From NCBI GenBank assembly GCA_015680685.1, contig MNCI01006877.1, positions 33,423-97,422 on the forward strand: DNA of 64,000 nucleotides, given 5' to 3'. Every line of letters begins with the position of its first letter. Position 1 is the first letter of the stretch. Positions 37,165 through 49,599 of this stretch are shown piece by piece. This DNA comes from Gnetum montanum. Lineage: Eukaryota > Streptophyta > Gnetopsida > Gnetales > Gnetaceae. Made by a program: the position numbers and the translations under genes. Below the pieces are notes generated by a model that saw only the letters and a program-made list of their open reading frames with translations, ran no database searches and had not been told where the DNA came from.

Positions 37165-37406
37165 AGTGTGGGGGAGTTAGAAAAAATTTTCATCTCTAAT
37201 TTTCATAAGAGAAGAGTTGTTTATTTTTCTTTGCAACTAAGTGCTCTAACACTACATCTTCTAGTGCCCATAACTTACACATTATTGCTCCGATTTTCAT
37301 GTTTTTTGAATCTACATGATCTCAAAGTGCTCATCTTAGTCATGGGGTGAGGGTGCCCATGAGGAAAATATAAGTCAATTTTTTTCAAATTGCTAATGAC
37401 CAAAAG

Positions 37407-37679
37407 GTATTATAAGAGTAAGTTTAAGGGGATATATCAAGAATTTTTAAAGTAAATCACTCATGTTAAGGCTAACAAAACTTTAAGAGGACTCCTAATT
37501 GGTCATACCACTCATTTTACACCATAAAAAAGTACTAATGGGGTTGTTCTTAAAAACTTTTCTAACTCTGCAATCATAATGAACTAAGAACTTGATATAA
37601 CTAAGGGTATGAGTAAGGTACCAACTTGTTGCTCATTTATGAGAATACTCCAGTAATTTCAACCCTTGATTGATTATAG
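37407..37679 (+). other. Possible 5' UTR intron of ORF2 in element E
   Basis: Donor-like AAAAG/GTATTATAAG at 37407 and acceptor-like CTTGATTGATTATAG ending at 37679, directly before the ATG. F has the same pair (AGAAG/GTATTATAAG at 53278, TTGATTGCTTGTAG to 53589). Inferred from the shared ends only. Confidence 0.35.
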
Positions 37680-40343
37680 ATGACCCCAAAAATAGAAGCA
37701 CAAGGAGAACTTCCACAATCGCCAAGCAAAAGATCACAAGGTAGTCGAAGAGGACAAGCAAGCGAGCAAATCCACAAGTAGAACAAGGAGAGCAAGAGGC
37801 ATAATCCTTCAGTATTCATCAACAAACTCCTACCACAAAGCAATCTACTCTAGTAGAAGTAGACTTTCCACAAGTTCTCATCTAAGGATAGCAACTCACA
37901 CGGTCACCTGAATGCCTTAAGGCTATTCAAGAAAAATCCATCATGTAGGCAATAATTGTAGAACTTAACTTTGATCCAGTTTTCGAATTTTCTTTAGAAT
38001 GTGTTATGGACCAAATTTAGTCATCTCCTTTATGGCCTATTTGAACAACAAATTTGGAAGTGGTATTTAGGAGAAACACTCCAGTTTTGGCAGAATCAAG
38101 AAGCAAATGCTATAGTAAAAATTAAAGGTATCAAAATGTCTTACTCAGCTAAGGCAATTGCAAAGGTACTAAATGTGCCCAATGAAGGGGCAATGTTGGC
38201 AAGGATATCAATAAGATCTAACACAAACTCTAAGAAGCTATGGTTGTAGCAAGCATATGGTAAGGACAATAAGGGATTATAGTGAACTAAATACAAAAGA
38301 AAAGATCTATTTTAAAAATGGCACATATCACCTATTTCCCACCAAAAGATTGAAACGAATCTCTACATATGCAGGTAGAGGTAATGCAATATTAATGGGA
38401 AAGTTTAATGTGAACATTGCTCACCTCTACTTCATAGAAATTCAAAGGCAGTTCAAGTAGAAGAAGGAAAGGAAGTTAACACTTCCATTTTCTTGCCTTA
38501 TTCAGAAGTTATGCAAATGAGTTGGCATCCTAGGGTATACAAATGATGCATTAAGGAAGCCATAGAATGCTTCCTATGCTAAAATGCTCAAGCTAGTTCC
38601 TCCTAAAAAGGACAAAATAGAAGAAAAACTAAGCATTGAGGAGACTACCCAAACCATAGAACAACAACAACAAGTTCCACCACTACTGCTACAAGATTAT
38701 AGGCCTTCAATGAGTCGTCTACAACAAATTGCAAAAACCATCAATTGGGGAAGTAAGGAAGATGCCAAATTATTCAAATTGATTGATGATGCAATCAAGC
38801 CAACCATCTCAACAAATCCTACCAAAGGAAAAATATCATTACAATCAAGTGGAGAGGCCCAGTGGTCACAAAATATTTTCAAGAATATTACATCATTCTA
38901 AGTGGTACTTGAACCTAGAAAAGGAGCCACAGTTGTGGTCACATAACACCATGATGCAATAGAAGCTACAAAAGTGATCACGAATCAAATTAAATAATCT
39001 TTCAATGTACTTGTTGTTTAGCTAGCTAATTTTTCTAAATTTAAAGATGCTCAAATGTTAGCTAGTACCTCTATGACTCTTACAAATCATGAAGATGTGT
39101 TAGATAGATTGTTGTAGATAGGACACGTTATGACAAATCATTCCAACATTCCTAGTAATGTCATTGCAACATAGTTTAAATTGATTACCATCAAAGGAAA
39201 ACTAATCATGGCTAAAACCAAGGTAGATCATGCTAAGAATGAGCTTCATCGATTACAAGAAGAGATCATAACACTGAGAGTATAAAGGAGAGATCCAACT
39301 TGGTTCATTTCACCAAAATAGCTAACACAATTCAAAATTGAGCAAATTAATTATGTTCTTAAAAACAATAAAGAGATGGAGGATTAGAAAGAAAAGACAA
39401 TATGGGATAATTCAGTGGCCAAAGCCCAAACATATGCCTATGCTAAAGCACTTGCTACCTTACAAGAGGAAAATAAATAACTCACTCCATAACATATAGT
39501 TGACCACTATTGAAAAAAGAGAAAATCCACTAGGTAAGGGAACAGTTGGTGAGGGTCAACCAAGATATGAGCTACCTCACAAGAGAAAATAGAACCCCCT
39601 CCATGGAGGAGGTGCATGCCATCTATCGGAAGTCAGCCATAAAAATTAACATGTGGTAGAATGAGCTAAAGAAGCATGAACGGCTCAAGGAACACTTCCA
39701 TGATCAAGTGGGGATGTATAAACAAATCAACAAGAAAGATATCTAGATGGCAAAAGCTAGAATTAATTCCATGACACCACAAAATTTAGAATGGTAGCCC
39801 ATCTTAGATAGCATGACCCACACCTATAAAGTAGAAGTAAAAAATCAATACCTACAAATAAAGGACTTAAAGGAATACATGGGGTTAGCAAACCTCCATT
39901 ATGTTAACTTAGCCATGTATGCCTTGTATGCCTTGTACAAGAAGAAGTTTGCATATCACAAAGATGATTTACAAGAACTTCAAGTAGAAAACTCAAAGAT
40001 AGAAGTAGTTAAGGCTAACTACCAAGGGCAAAAATATGTAGTAGCAAACCTAGCTAGAATATTAACAAATTACCATGAACTAAGAGAGAACATCAGAGCT
40101 TTTGAAGAAGAAAGATGATATTTTGCAGCATGGTATGTTAAAGCTAATCATATGTTTCCACAACTACCATGTCTATGGGACATGTTGACTTCATCAAACA
40201 TTGGTTCATTAGCATGGACAATTCTCAATCCAAGAACGAAAGAGGAAAAATTATAGGCACTCTTAAATCGCTACCAATTTTAGAAGCCTGATGAAAAAGG
40301 AAAGCAATTAATGGAGGAGCCACCACCACCAGGAACAACATAA
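37680..40343 (+). pseudogene. ORF2 of element E (unknown retrotransposon protein)
   Basis: About 887 codons from MTPKIEAQGELPQSPSK to the PPPPGTT stop, matching the start and end of ORF2 in F. Total length is a multiple of three, though frames shift inside and stops are present. N-terminal half: WKWYLGETLQFWQNQE, IKGIKMSYSAKAIAKVLNVP, YFKNGTYHLFPTK and GKFNVNIAHLYFIEIQRQF; this resembles the domain called putative plant transposon protein (PF20167), from memory and not searched. Then a Gln/Pro linker (about 38640-38700, IEQQQQVPPLLLQD). The C-terminal half (39190-40130) is Lys/Glu/Leu-rich and likely coiled coil (for example LQELQVENSKIEVVKANY). No enzyme motif or membrane segment seen. Confidence 0.65.
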
Positions 40344-40545
40344 TGCAAGATCAATCTTCCTCAAATTTTGTTTTTTGTTCAAGTTTTTGATGTCATGTTT
40401 GTATCAATTTTCTAAAACACTAGTATGACACTCAAGATTCATGTATAGAGTAGTTAGTGTCATGTAAATCTACCTCCCAATTTTGTAAGGAACTCTATCC
40501 TTGTTTTTTTCTCTCAAGGATGAGTTTTCAGCCAATTGTGGGGTA
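40344..40545 (+). other. Element E 3' untranslated region and polypurine tract
   Basis: Short region between ORF2 and the 3' LTR; contains TTTTGTAAGGAACTCTATCC and GGATGAGTTTTCA, shared with B (near 875-905) and F (near 56435-56490). A weak polypurine tract (TTGTGGGGTA) ends at 40545. Confidence 0.65.
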
Positions 40546-41374
40546 TAATAAAGTTAAAAATTTCACCATAATGATATTGTAGTTATGATACTATATCTAC
40601 AATTTCATAGATTTGATATTGTATCTCATGATATGTTATCATATAAATGATATTGTGGTGTGTCTGCTAGCCTATAAAAGCAACACTTAGGCATACAAAT
40701 CCAGAATAGACTTGCTGACATAGTAGTAGAACTCTTTTAGTTTGTTTTCATGATTTTAGCTTTCAGTACTTAGAAATGTGTGACCACAGTGTCATGTTAA
40801 ATGATTGAATAGAGTATTTATTCAAGTGTGATGTACTTGGATGCATTGCATGACCAAAAATAAAGATTACTGTTGTTAAGCAAAATGTCTATGATTGATC
40901 TCGAGCACTTAAGTGTAGCTGCTTAGTAACCTAGTAGTACTATCACTTGGTACATCCAGTAGTATGGTAATCAGTAATCCTAGTAGTACTATCACTTGGT
41001 ATGCCTAGTAGTGTGGTACTTGGTAATCCTAGTAGTAGTTACATGAAGTCCAAGGTATGAATAGAAGGTTAGGACTAGCTACTCATTGCATATGCTAGAG
41101 TAGATTTGTTTACTATCACTTACATTTAGAAACTATTCCATTTACTTCATGTTTACTAGGAAAATTATGGCCAATACAACATCATCTATCATATACCTCA
41201 TCGTGAATTAAACCATTGGCATTGAATTTAATAACTCAAATGGGAAGAAAATGATCACAAAATCTAACCAATTACTTGCATAATCACATTGCCTTGTCTA
41301 TGGAATTCCACCAGAATGATGTGTGAACACTTGTATCTTATATGATTGGGTGTTGGATACTTCACCGCTCATCA
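40546..41374 (+). mobile_element. 3' LTR of element E
   Basis: 829 bp, ends CCGCTCATCA; the first bases read TA in place of TG. TATA-like CCTATAAAAG at about 40671. Compared with the 5' LTR it lacks about 100 bases near 40860 and has an extra copy of a CTAGTAGTACTATCACTTGG segment (40934-41010). Followed by CCTGG, the right target duplication. Confidence 0.85.
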
Positions 41375-41704
41375 CCTGGAAACAAGTTTGCACTTGAAAC
41401 AAAAGATGAAAAAATTCAATTTCAATGAAAGCGTCAAAATGATAGACTTTTAACATGATGTCAAAATTTTTGACATGGCACATCACAAAGAGCTAGAAAT
41501 AAAAGTTATTTAAGAAAATGACATAGAAGTCATAGAGAGAAAATGACATCATATCTATGTGTTGACATGACATTAATTACACTTAAAGAAAAGTGAAGAA
41601 TGGAAGAAAAATGTAAGAAAATGTTGTAACTTTAGAAAATTTTGAGTAGAGAATGATCCTAGAAAAGTTAAATTCTATGGAGAAGCTCCTTCTAGTGCCA
41701 AAGA
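41375..41704 (-). mobile_element. Element T leader and primer-binding site
   Basis: Continuation of T beyond the E insertion. Minus strand TGGCACTAGAAGGAGCTT at 41700-41683 lies next to the LTR end; element U has TGATGCTAGAAGGAGGGC at the same place (61731-61748). The shared CTAGAAGGAG makes this the primer-binding region; I do not name the tRNA. Confidence 0.6.
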
Positions 41705-43156
41705 TGTTGTGGCAGGAATCATCATGATCAATAGAAACTAACACAACCTAACACAAAAATTGAGCTAGGTAGTTTGTGGCCACGAAATGGTCTAGGAAAA
41801 CTAACCTTTTGGATACTCTCCCTTAAATTGAAAAGAAAATTGAGGATTAAAGGAAAAATCCATTAACCCAAGTTATATTTTTTTCCAACATTAGTGGGTA
41901 TTAAGAAAAAGAATCATGTATGTGAAAAAACCAAAAGAAAACATGTAAATAGAGAGAAAACATAGTCTAATATGAATGTGTGATCAACAACAAGGTAATA
42001 TGAATGCATGATTGGTATCAAAGAAATGCTTAAAATAGCACAAAAAGGAAAGAGATCTATTAACTAACATGTGCAAACCAAGGAGGAAATGTGAGGAAAA
42101 TGGATGTGGAGAAAATTTGGACAAAAATAGAAACGAAAGATCTAAAAATAGGAAAATCTAGAGTGCAGTAGAGATACAGGAACCTGCAAAGATATGTTCC
42201 AAGACATGTACAAGAAATCAAAGGCACATAACAAGGAGTTGTATTACCTCATGCTTGCCTTGATGAGTGCACTTATGTAGATTTAATAAGAATAGATGCA
42301 AATCTAGCAATTGAAAATTGCAAAGAAAAGATCAAATTGATGCATTGATTTGATTCTGAACAAATCTTCACATGTCAAGAGGATAAGGTGAAGGAAATAC
42401 AATATTTTAGTAGGTGAAAGAAAAAAAAGCAAAAATAGAGTTGAAGTTAAGTAATAGATCTCTTAGAAGAAAAGCACTTATTAGCTCTGAGTGTTTGAAA
42501 AGCTAAATAATCAATCAAGTGCTAATCCCTTTACATTTAGGGGTGTCTTCCTATATATAGGTCAAAATATCTCATAGGCTATGTAGAGACAACACAATGG
42601 AGTTCATAGAGTCTATTGAAAGCTTTAAAAAATTTCAAATGGAAGAAATAATGCAAAGAGAAGATTTTGATACTAGATGTCAAAAGTCTAACCCAAGATG
42701 TCAAAAGATAGAAATAAAAGCTAACATCAATCATCACAATTGAAATTCACATCAAACATTAAAAATTTAATGCAAGAAAACAAATCTAATTTGATTCAAA
42801 ACTTCAAAAGTTGAAGATGAAAGTTAACATCAAATGTTGAAACTACAATTAATGCTAGACATTAAAATTTTAAAGTAATATGTCAAAATTAATTTGAGGC
42901 AGCATGTCAGAAGTTGAGGATGAAATTGATGTTGAAGCTAACAGTAAATGTCAAAACTATGAAAGGGGTTGAAACAATGTGGGAAGTTACTTGAGATGTT
43001 GTTTCCAATGAGTTGGAGATAGGAGACTAGAAAGAGGCTATAGATGATGTGGGACATCAAATCTAGACTACTAAAAATGGATTTTTAAGTGATGAATAGT
43101 CATTGAATGTACCCAGTACTCTAACTTAAGCTAAAAAAGGTAAAGTGGATACAACA
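41705..43156 (-). mobile_element. 5' LTR of element T (Tat-like)
   Basis: 1452 bp with ends TGTTGTGGC and GGATACAACA (+ strand), that is TG..CA ends with a TGTTGT inverted repeat. A TATA-like CCTATATATAGG at about 42552-42563 fits minus orientation. The outer flank CTTTC (43157-43161) may be the target duplication. The sequence right of it is the RT of G, so T inserted in G. No clear 3' LTR of T was found. Confidence 0.6.
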
Positions 43157-43161
43157 CTTTC

Positions 43162-44040
43162 AAGACATAATCAAGTGCTTGTAGGATTGGTGTTTCTACG
43201 AGCATTTTCTTCCATAGTTGAAATGCTCGTTCACATCCCTTAGTTCATTCAAATGCTACATTCTTGTTAATGAGTTTCACCAATAGTTTTATAATTCTTA
43301 AGAAATTTTCAATGAAGCATCTATAGTAATTAGTATCCCAAGGAATGACCTCACATCTTTGATTTTTTAAGGTTGTTTAGTGATTATTTGGATGATCCTT
43401 ATCTTTTTAGGATCCACCTCAATGCCTTTTTTGAGATCCAATGATCTAGGACAATGTCCTCGTAAACCATCAAGTGGCTCTTTTGCTAGTTGAGCTTTAG
43501 GTTAGTTTGCATACACTACTTCAATACTTCCTCAATATGATCTAGTGCTTGTTGGAAATTGGCATCATAGGTGGAGAAGTAATCTATAAAAACTTCCACA
43601 CCACTACTAATTTACTATTGAAAAATGCTAAGGACAATGCATTAGAAAGTTGCAAGAGCTACATAGGCCAAAATACATCTTGCTATACATAGAAGTCCCC
43701 AAGGACTTTTAAATGTTGTTTTAGCCTAGTCTACTAGAGCAATTTAAATTAGGTTATAGCTAGTATAGCTATCTAGAAAATGATAATACTTAGGTCTTAC
43801 AATGGTTTCCAACACATGATTCACAAATGGCAGGGACAAATGCTCTTTGAAAGTAGCTATGTTCAATAATTTGAAATCCATGTAGGCTATCCATTTCTAT
43901 CCTTTCTTTGGTACAATGTTAAGGGGGCTTACCCACTCACTATCCACCACAATATAGATGAATCTAGCTTTTAGGAGATTTTCTACCTCTTTTTTAATAA
44001 CTTGCTTTAATTTTGGATTCAACCTCCTTCTTAGCTATCT
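43162..44040 (-). pseudogene. Element G reverse transcriptase
   Basis: Minus strand: NPKLKQVIKKEVENLLKA, SEWVSPLNIVPKKG, ATFKEHLSLPFVNHVLETI, FLDSYTSYN and AKTTFKSPWG. The catalytic box reads FIDYF at 43576-43590, so the second Asp of DD is changed to Tyr. It is cut off at 43161 by T. Family as A. Confidence 0.75.
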
Positions 44041-44712
44041 TTAGGCCTTGATAGTAGAGTTTGTATAGATCCAATGTTGGCATATACATAGATCTATTCC
44101 TATTATTTTATCATATGACCAAGAAAAGACTATTGGTCATTTGTTAACTAATTTCAACAACTTCTCTTTTATTTTCTTAATGAGATAGACATTTATAATT
44201 AATAGTTTTCCATTATTTAAAAACACATATTCTAAGGATTCCAAGAATTTTTTTAGTTCTAAGGGCCCTAGTTCAAAGGTTTCTATAACTTTCAACTCTC
44301 CCCAATTTGCTTCTAACTCTTTTCTACTCTTTGAGTCTAAGAGTTGGTATCTAACTTACTCCATTTCATCCACCCTATCTATTTATACACTTATCAAGAC
44401 CTTTTCTGGTCCCATATACATTGTAGAACTACATCTATGGTCTATGATTAATCACTAGATGGATTCTAATTTTGTGGTTTTCTCTTATAGAATTTTTGAA
44501 CAATTATGGATTTGACACATATTTTGCATGTTAAAATGGTTGTGCTTCTGACAGTCCATATCTTCTATATGTAATTGCATCTTATGTCACTCTAAGCATT
44601 ACATGGAACTCTCTTCTTTTCTATCTTTCTAAATTTATTTTCCTTAGAAATCTCTAAGGAGAGATCTCTGATTCCTAAATTGGCATCAATTGTGCTAAGC
44701 CAAATTGGTAAG
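44041..44712 (-). pseudogene. Element G connector and protease remnant
   Basis: Minus strand equals A 3311-3960: connector, then the C-terminal protease end near 44700. Homology then jumps from A 3957 to A 4748, so the protease body was deleted before F inserted. GTAAG at 44708-44712 is the left target duplication of F. Confidence 0.65.
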
Positions 44713-45593
44713 TGATGAGTCATGTTTTTCGTAACTCCAATATTGGATATTGGAGTCATGATATCAAGTATCCAATATTAGGGCACAACCTCCAATGTTA
44801 GGGATCTAATATTACCTTTTTTGTCCATGCCTATACATACCGCACTTGGGTGCATGATTAGGACATAGAAGAAATAGAAAAGATAGAATTAGATTCATGG
44901 ATTTTTATTTTTTATTTCAAGATTTGTTAGTTTCTAGTGCATGCCCACAATGTGATGTTAAGTGATTATATGACATCCTTATTCAAGTATGACGTACTTG
45001 GCCACACTACATGTCCATCAGTAAATAATGAGATTACTTCCATCATTACAGCATCCAGTTCACTTTATTATTGCTTTTAATTGTTTACTATTTTCCTTAG
45101 TTAATGTTTCCATTTATTACTCTTTATTATTCCTATCATTAAGCAAAATGATTATGACTAATCACAAGTGCTTAAGTGTAATTACTTGGTAACCTAGTAG
45201 TGTTAGTGTTTGGTACACCCAGTGACATAACCTTGATAAACCCAACAGTAGTTACACAAAGTCCAAAGCATGCATGGATAGTTAGGGATGGATACTCATT
45301 ACACGTAGGCTAGTTTAGAATTTATTTTCCATTGCTAATTAGTTTAATTAATTAATCTCTTTATTATCATTAGGAGTAGCTTAGGGCCAATCAATATCAA
45401 CAATTATATGCCTCACTTTAAACTAAACCATACGTGACAAAGCTACCATTAGTCCAAGTGGAAAGATAGTGAACTACGATCAAGGCATAATAATTTAGAT
45501 GCACAACTAGTCCCATCCATAAAATTTAATTAAATCATGCGTAAACTCTTGTGATTCATATGGTTGAACATAAGGATACCTTGTCGCTCATCA
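44713..45593 (+). mobile_element. 5' LTR of element F
   Basis: 881 bp, TGATGAGTCATG to GTCGCTCATCA. U3 (44735-44815) holds CCAATATT/AATATTGG palindromes in place of the GATATC words of B and E. TATA-like CCTATACATACC near 44829 (CCTATAAATACC in the 3' copy). Left target duplication GTAAG, right ATAAG (57362-57366). Confidence 0.85.
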
Positions 45594-45594
45594 T

Positions 45595-45612
45595 TGGCAT
45601 CATTGCCAAGGA
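45595..45612 (+). other. Primer-binding site of element F (tRNA-Asp type)
   Basis: TGGCATCATTGCCAAGGA; all five differences from TGGCGCCGTTGCCGGGGA are C-to-T or G-to-A changes. Confidence 0.8.
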
Positions 45613-45618
45613 TGATGC

Positions 45619-47374
45619 TTGTTATCTAGATTAGTTATATTATACATGATCATCGTAAACACATTAATGATATATCTTTCAAAAAATATTAAATCATACA
45701 CATCATTAACTAAAAACAATGTCTCTTTCACAAGCAATAATGCATTATATGGTGAAAAAATTCATTGGAGAACTAACAAGATATATGTTGAAGAAAGTTG
45801 GAGTGATCAACCTTGTGCAGGAATTTCATATATTCATGACCACCCTGATGACACTCATAGACTACATTCACCTAAGGTAGATAACCCTAGAGGATATGAA
45901 GTAAGTCCTAGACCAAGGGAGGCCTCAAGACCTAGGACCTCCTCAAAACCTAGTTCCTCAAGGACCCTAGAGATAAATCAAGGACCCTGGGAAATACCAT
46001 AAAAGCCATGGTAATCCTCCCAGTTCCTCATCTTCCTATTTCTCTTCAATGTCTAGTTTTAATGAAGATGAATGTAGATATAGAGATGAAACTCCACTAT
46101 GAGGCCAAAATAAAAATAGGAATCAAACCCACAGGAAAAATCAAATACATCAAAGTGAACATAGATAAAATCGTCACAATCAAACAAATTGAAATAGATA
46201 TTTTCATCACAACATGTCTAATTATGATGAACCCTTATTGGCCACTAAGATCTTGATGCAGATCATAGAGGTAGGTAAGATACCTCATAGGCATCACAAG
46301 GAAAGTCACCTACCCATGTTTAATATGAATAATATTCCTAAATTTATGGGAGGCTATGATTCATATCCACAACATCATTTACAAGTATTCCATGATGCCT
46401 ATTCCTTATAAAACATCAAAATTGGATGGAAAAAACTTAAGCTCTTTTCTAGGACACTAACCAATAGAGCTGAAGTGTGGTATAGATCGTTGAAGCCAAA
46501 TTCAATCCCATGGTGATCCACAATGCTAGAACTCTTCAACAAGAAATACCAAACCTATGCAAGGGTATCCAACCTAAGGAGAAATATCCAAGGATGTAAA
46601 TAAGAAGAACATGAACCCTTGGACATGGCCTTAGATAGATATTATTCTTTACTGAATAGATGCCCAGGACATGGTTTCTCTGAGGAAGAGAAACTTTTCC
46701 ACATCACAAATGGGCTTCATAAGGAAATGAGGAAGACCCTTGGGATGTATTCTCAAGGTCAATTATATGAACTAGGAATTCATCAAGTCCGAGAGCTAAT
46801 CCAACATGTGGTGAAAGAAGGAGAGCTATGAAAATGGGAGAATGTTGAGAAATATCACCAGGATCAAACTCTTCAAAATAAGAAGGTCCATATCTATGGT
46901 AAAGAGAAAGAGGTTGCTCTCAATAAGGTGATTCTGCAACAAATCTTCTCAATACAAAAGTCTATTGATGAGCTTGAAGAAAATTTTAATAAGATGTTAG
47001 AGTGGATAAATTGGAAAGTTACAACTTTCATAGAGGCTGTAGAGGAGACAGTAATCCAAAATGAACCAAGACATCACAATAAATGAATGAAGAAGAATCA
47101 AGAAATAGCTAGGAGTACTTATCAACAAATAGGAAAAATGACTAAAGAAAGCAAGGTTATAGACTTAATCGTATATGAAGATGATAGATGTAACATCTAC
47201 ATATATGATCACCTAAAGGTCCATTGCCCAGTCATGTTACATCTACATGAGTATTGGACTTTTGCATTAAATCCCAAGTCTGTACAAAAGCACATGCCCA
47301 AGAAATTATCTTTTTCACAAGGTAATTATAGATAGTCCTAAAACCAGTCATACTATCCTAGGGGGACTTATTAC
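45619..47374 (+). pseudogene. Element F gag, 5' part
   Basis: An open frame at 45619-46002 covers the N-terminal region (NNVSFTSNNALYGEK), with a Pro/Arg/Ser-rich tail. The capsid part at 46619-46831 reads MDMALDRYYSLLNRCPGHGF and TLGMYSQGQLYELGIHQVREL, close to A. A zinc-knuckle remnant CNIYIYDHLKVHCP is near 47190-47230. The frame is interrupted at 47374 by insertion H; the target ATTAC is at 47370-47374. Confidence 0.75.
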
Positions 47375-48949
47375 TGTTGGCGACCGTTTGGGACGCGACC
47401 GCCAACGAGTGTCCTCGAACAAAATTTAGGTGCCTGCTGGTCTCTGGCAACACCAAGGCCCAGATACCTCCAAATAAACTCAGTAGTTAATGTGAGTATG
47501 TGTGTGTGCTGTTGCAGCATGCGGTTGTGAGAAATGTAACAATTGCGTTGTGTGTAAACTACAAATGACTTACTTTAAAGAGATTCAGCCAACTTTGCCA
47601 AAGTATTGTGAGTTGTTGAAAGTTTCCTATTTTGTCCAACTGCCTAGTGTACGTGGTCCTTATAATACCTACTCGTAACAAATAAAATTTTGCAAAAACA
47701 TTTGAGCACAACTCCGCAATCTACCCCTAGTTTTCCCCAGAGAAAGAGATAGTTCCACAAGAAAACTAGAAATAGAGCAAGATTTGATGGAAATAAGTAG
47801 AAAAGAAAAGAAAGAAGATTTGTGTAGACCTCAAATATTTAAACAAGGTAAAATGACATGAGTAAACACTTCGCAATAAAGCTATCCAAAATTCAATATC
47901 TACAAATTGTTCAAACTTCCAAGGCTCAAACAAGCAATTTCTTCAAGACAATCCTGCTATGCTACCAAAAATTTCTGCGTAAAGTACCACGTACGAGACT
48001 TCATTTTGACTAGATAATAGATGTCAATGATTACATTCAAACAGAACCTTTAAAAGACTTGACAATTTCTGATTGAAATACCACGGAAATTCACTTTAAA
48101 GATAAAAAGAAGCTATTCTGGTCCCATCAAAATACCAAAGATTTTCTGAACCCTCTCGACTACTAAATTGTTCAACGGCATGACTACAAATAGAGGCTCT
48201 CTTACAACAATCCCAATAGCAGTTCCTATACATTGCACAATAACAAAATTTACTACTAAAATGCTCTTAAGGCTTTTAAACACAAGTGCTTCTATGGAAA
48301 AATTTTAATAGAAATTTCTATCGAGCAACAAGAACAATAAGAGCAATCTAAAAATCCCAAAATTACTTGCCAAGGATGATACTATCTAAACCACTAGCTA
48401 AAAAATTTAAACAAAACAAAACAAAAAATACATAACTCACAGGACCATGACAAAGAGGCTGAAATATTTACTCTAGCAAGCCATCTCATAAGCAATCGTC
48501 TTTACAAATCTTCTAAGATCCCAAGTGTGATGTGTGATACCTAATGTGATCCTCCTTCCTCCTTGACCCCTGAAGCCTTTTTATAGGGTTCAAAGGTAGG
48601 TAGGGAAGTGACAAAATATCTTGGGTGGTTTAACCACCATAGAGATAAAAAAGCTACAATGGACAAGTGTCCTATTCAATTGCCAAGTGTCTTCATTCAG
48701 TTGACAAGTGGCCATTGTGGAGACAATATCATAGAAAATTAAAACACAATCACTAAGCTGCATAGAAATACAAGCTATAGTTGCAACTTACTCCATACAT
48801 ATATATCCTCTTTATTTTGCTTTTTTGGCAATATAGGAGGTGGCGGTTGGATGGTATTATAAAATCATGTAATCTAACCCTCAAAATACACAAACATTTT
48901 TCCCACAGGGCCTTTGTTTATCAGAGATTTGCTATTTGATTTGTTCTTT

Positions 48950-49512
48950 GTGAAGTAAAAATAAAAATATTCAAGCCCAGGTCCTCTAATCCTGATCTCT
49001 CCTTATGGTAGCATCCAAGAGTGTGCAATCCTGAAAGAACAACGATCTCCTGGTCAGTTATTTCCATTCAGTAAAAACATATCCCTCAAATGATTAGCAC
49101 CTTTGGTTGCATCGGCAAACGTCCCTCTTCTGGCTGATCCTGCTCAGACTTGTCTAGTCTCCCCGGGTGGAAAGGAATGTCAGGGCCTCCAGTAACCTCA
49201 ATAGCAACAACACCTGCAAGCTGGTAAAGATCGGCGTATGAGAGGATGGGGAACTCCTACTTGACAGGCTCTAGAAGGTGCACAATGATATTAAGTCCGT
49301 TGTTAGCGCCATGGCTGAGCTCGGCCGAGTAGATGATTTTGAAGGACCTACCCATGCATGATTTTACATCAAATGTGCCCACGCTATTCCATACCATGTG
49401 AACCATGATTGGAGTACAGTTCTTCTCAGTGATGAGAGCACACAACCTTCCACACGCCTTGTTAATGGCGATCTTGTACTCAGCAGAAACTTAAGGATAA
49501 ACCTTGCAGAGT
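48950..49512 (-). pseudogene. Ascorbate peroxidase fragment, intronless
   Basis: Ascorbate peroxidase uses ascorbate to remove hydrogen peroxide. Minus strand reads KVYP-stop-VSAEYKIAINKACGRL, ITEKNCTPIMVHMVWNSVGT, AELSHGANNGLNIIVHLLEP, then [31 protein letters not shown], a shifted EEGRLP, and finally IVVLSGLHTLGCYHKERSG. This is the N-terminal half or more of the cytosolic enzyme. The proximal parts of several exons are joined without introns, so it came from a cDNA. Stops, a lost base at the RLPDAT point and a changed LRLAWH (here VHMVWN) show it is dead. It stops near 48950, short of the usual C terminus. Confidence 0.85.
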
Positions 49513-49599
49513 TATTCCTCCCAATGCAGACTACCATAGTTTTGAAATTGCTCAGAACTGAGTTCACTTGTTCTTGGCTGAGGGATTTCTGTTCTTATT

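Noticed and set aside
45595-45612. tRNA-like sequence as a tRNA gene
   Set aside because: Only 18 bases complementary to a tRNA 3' end, placed next to an LTR; it is a primer-binding site.
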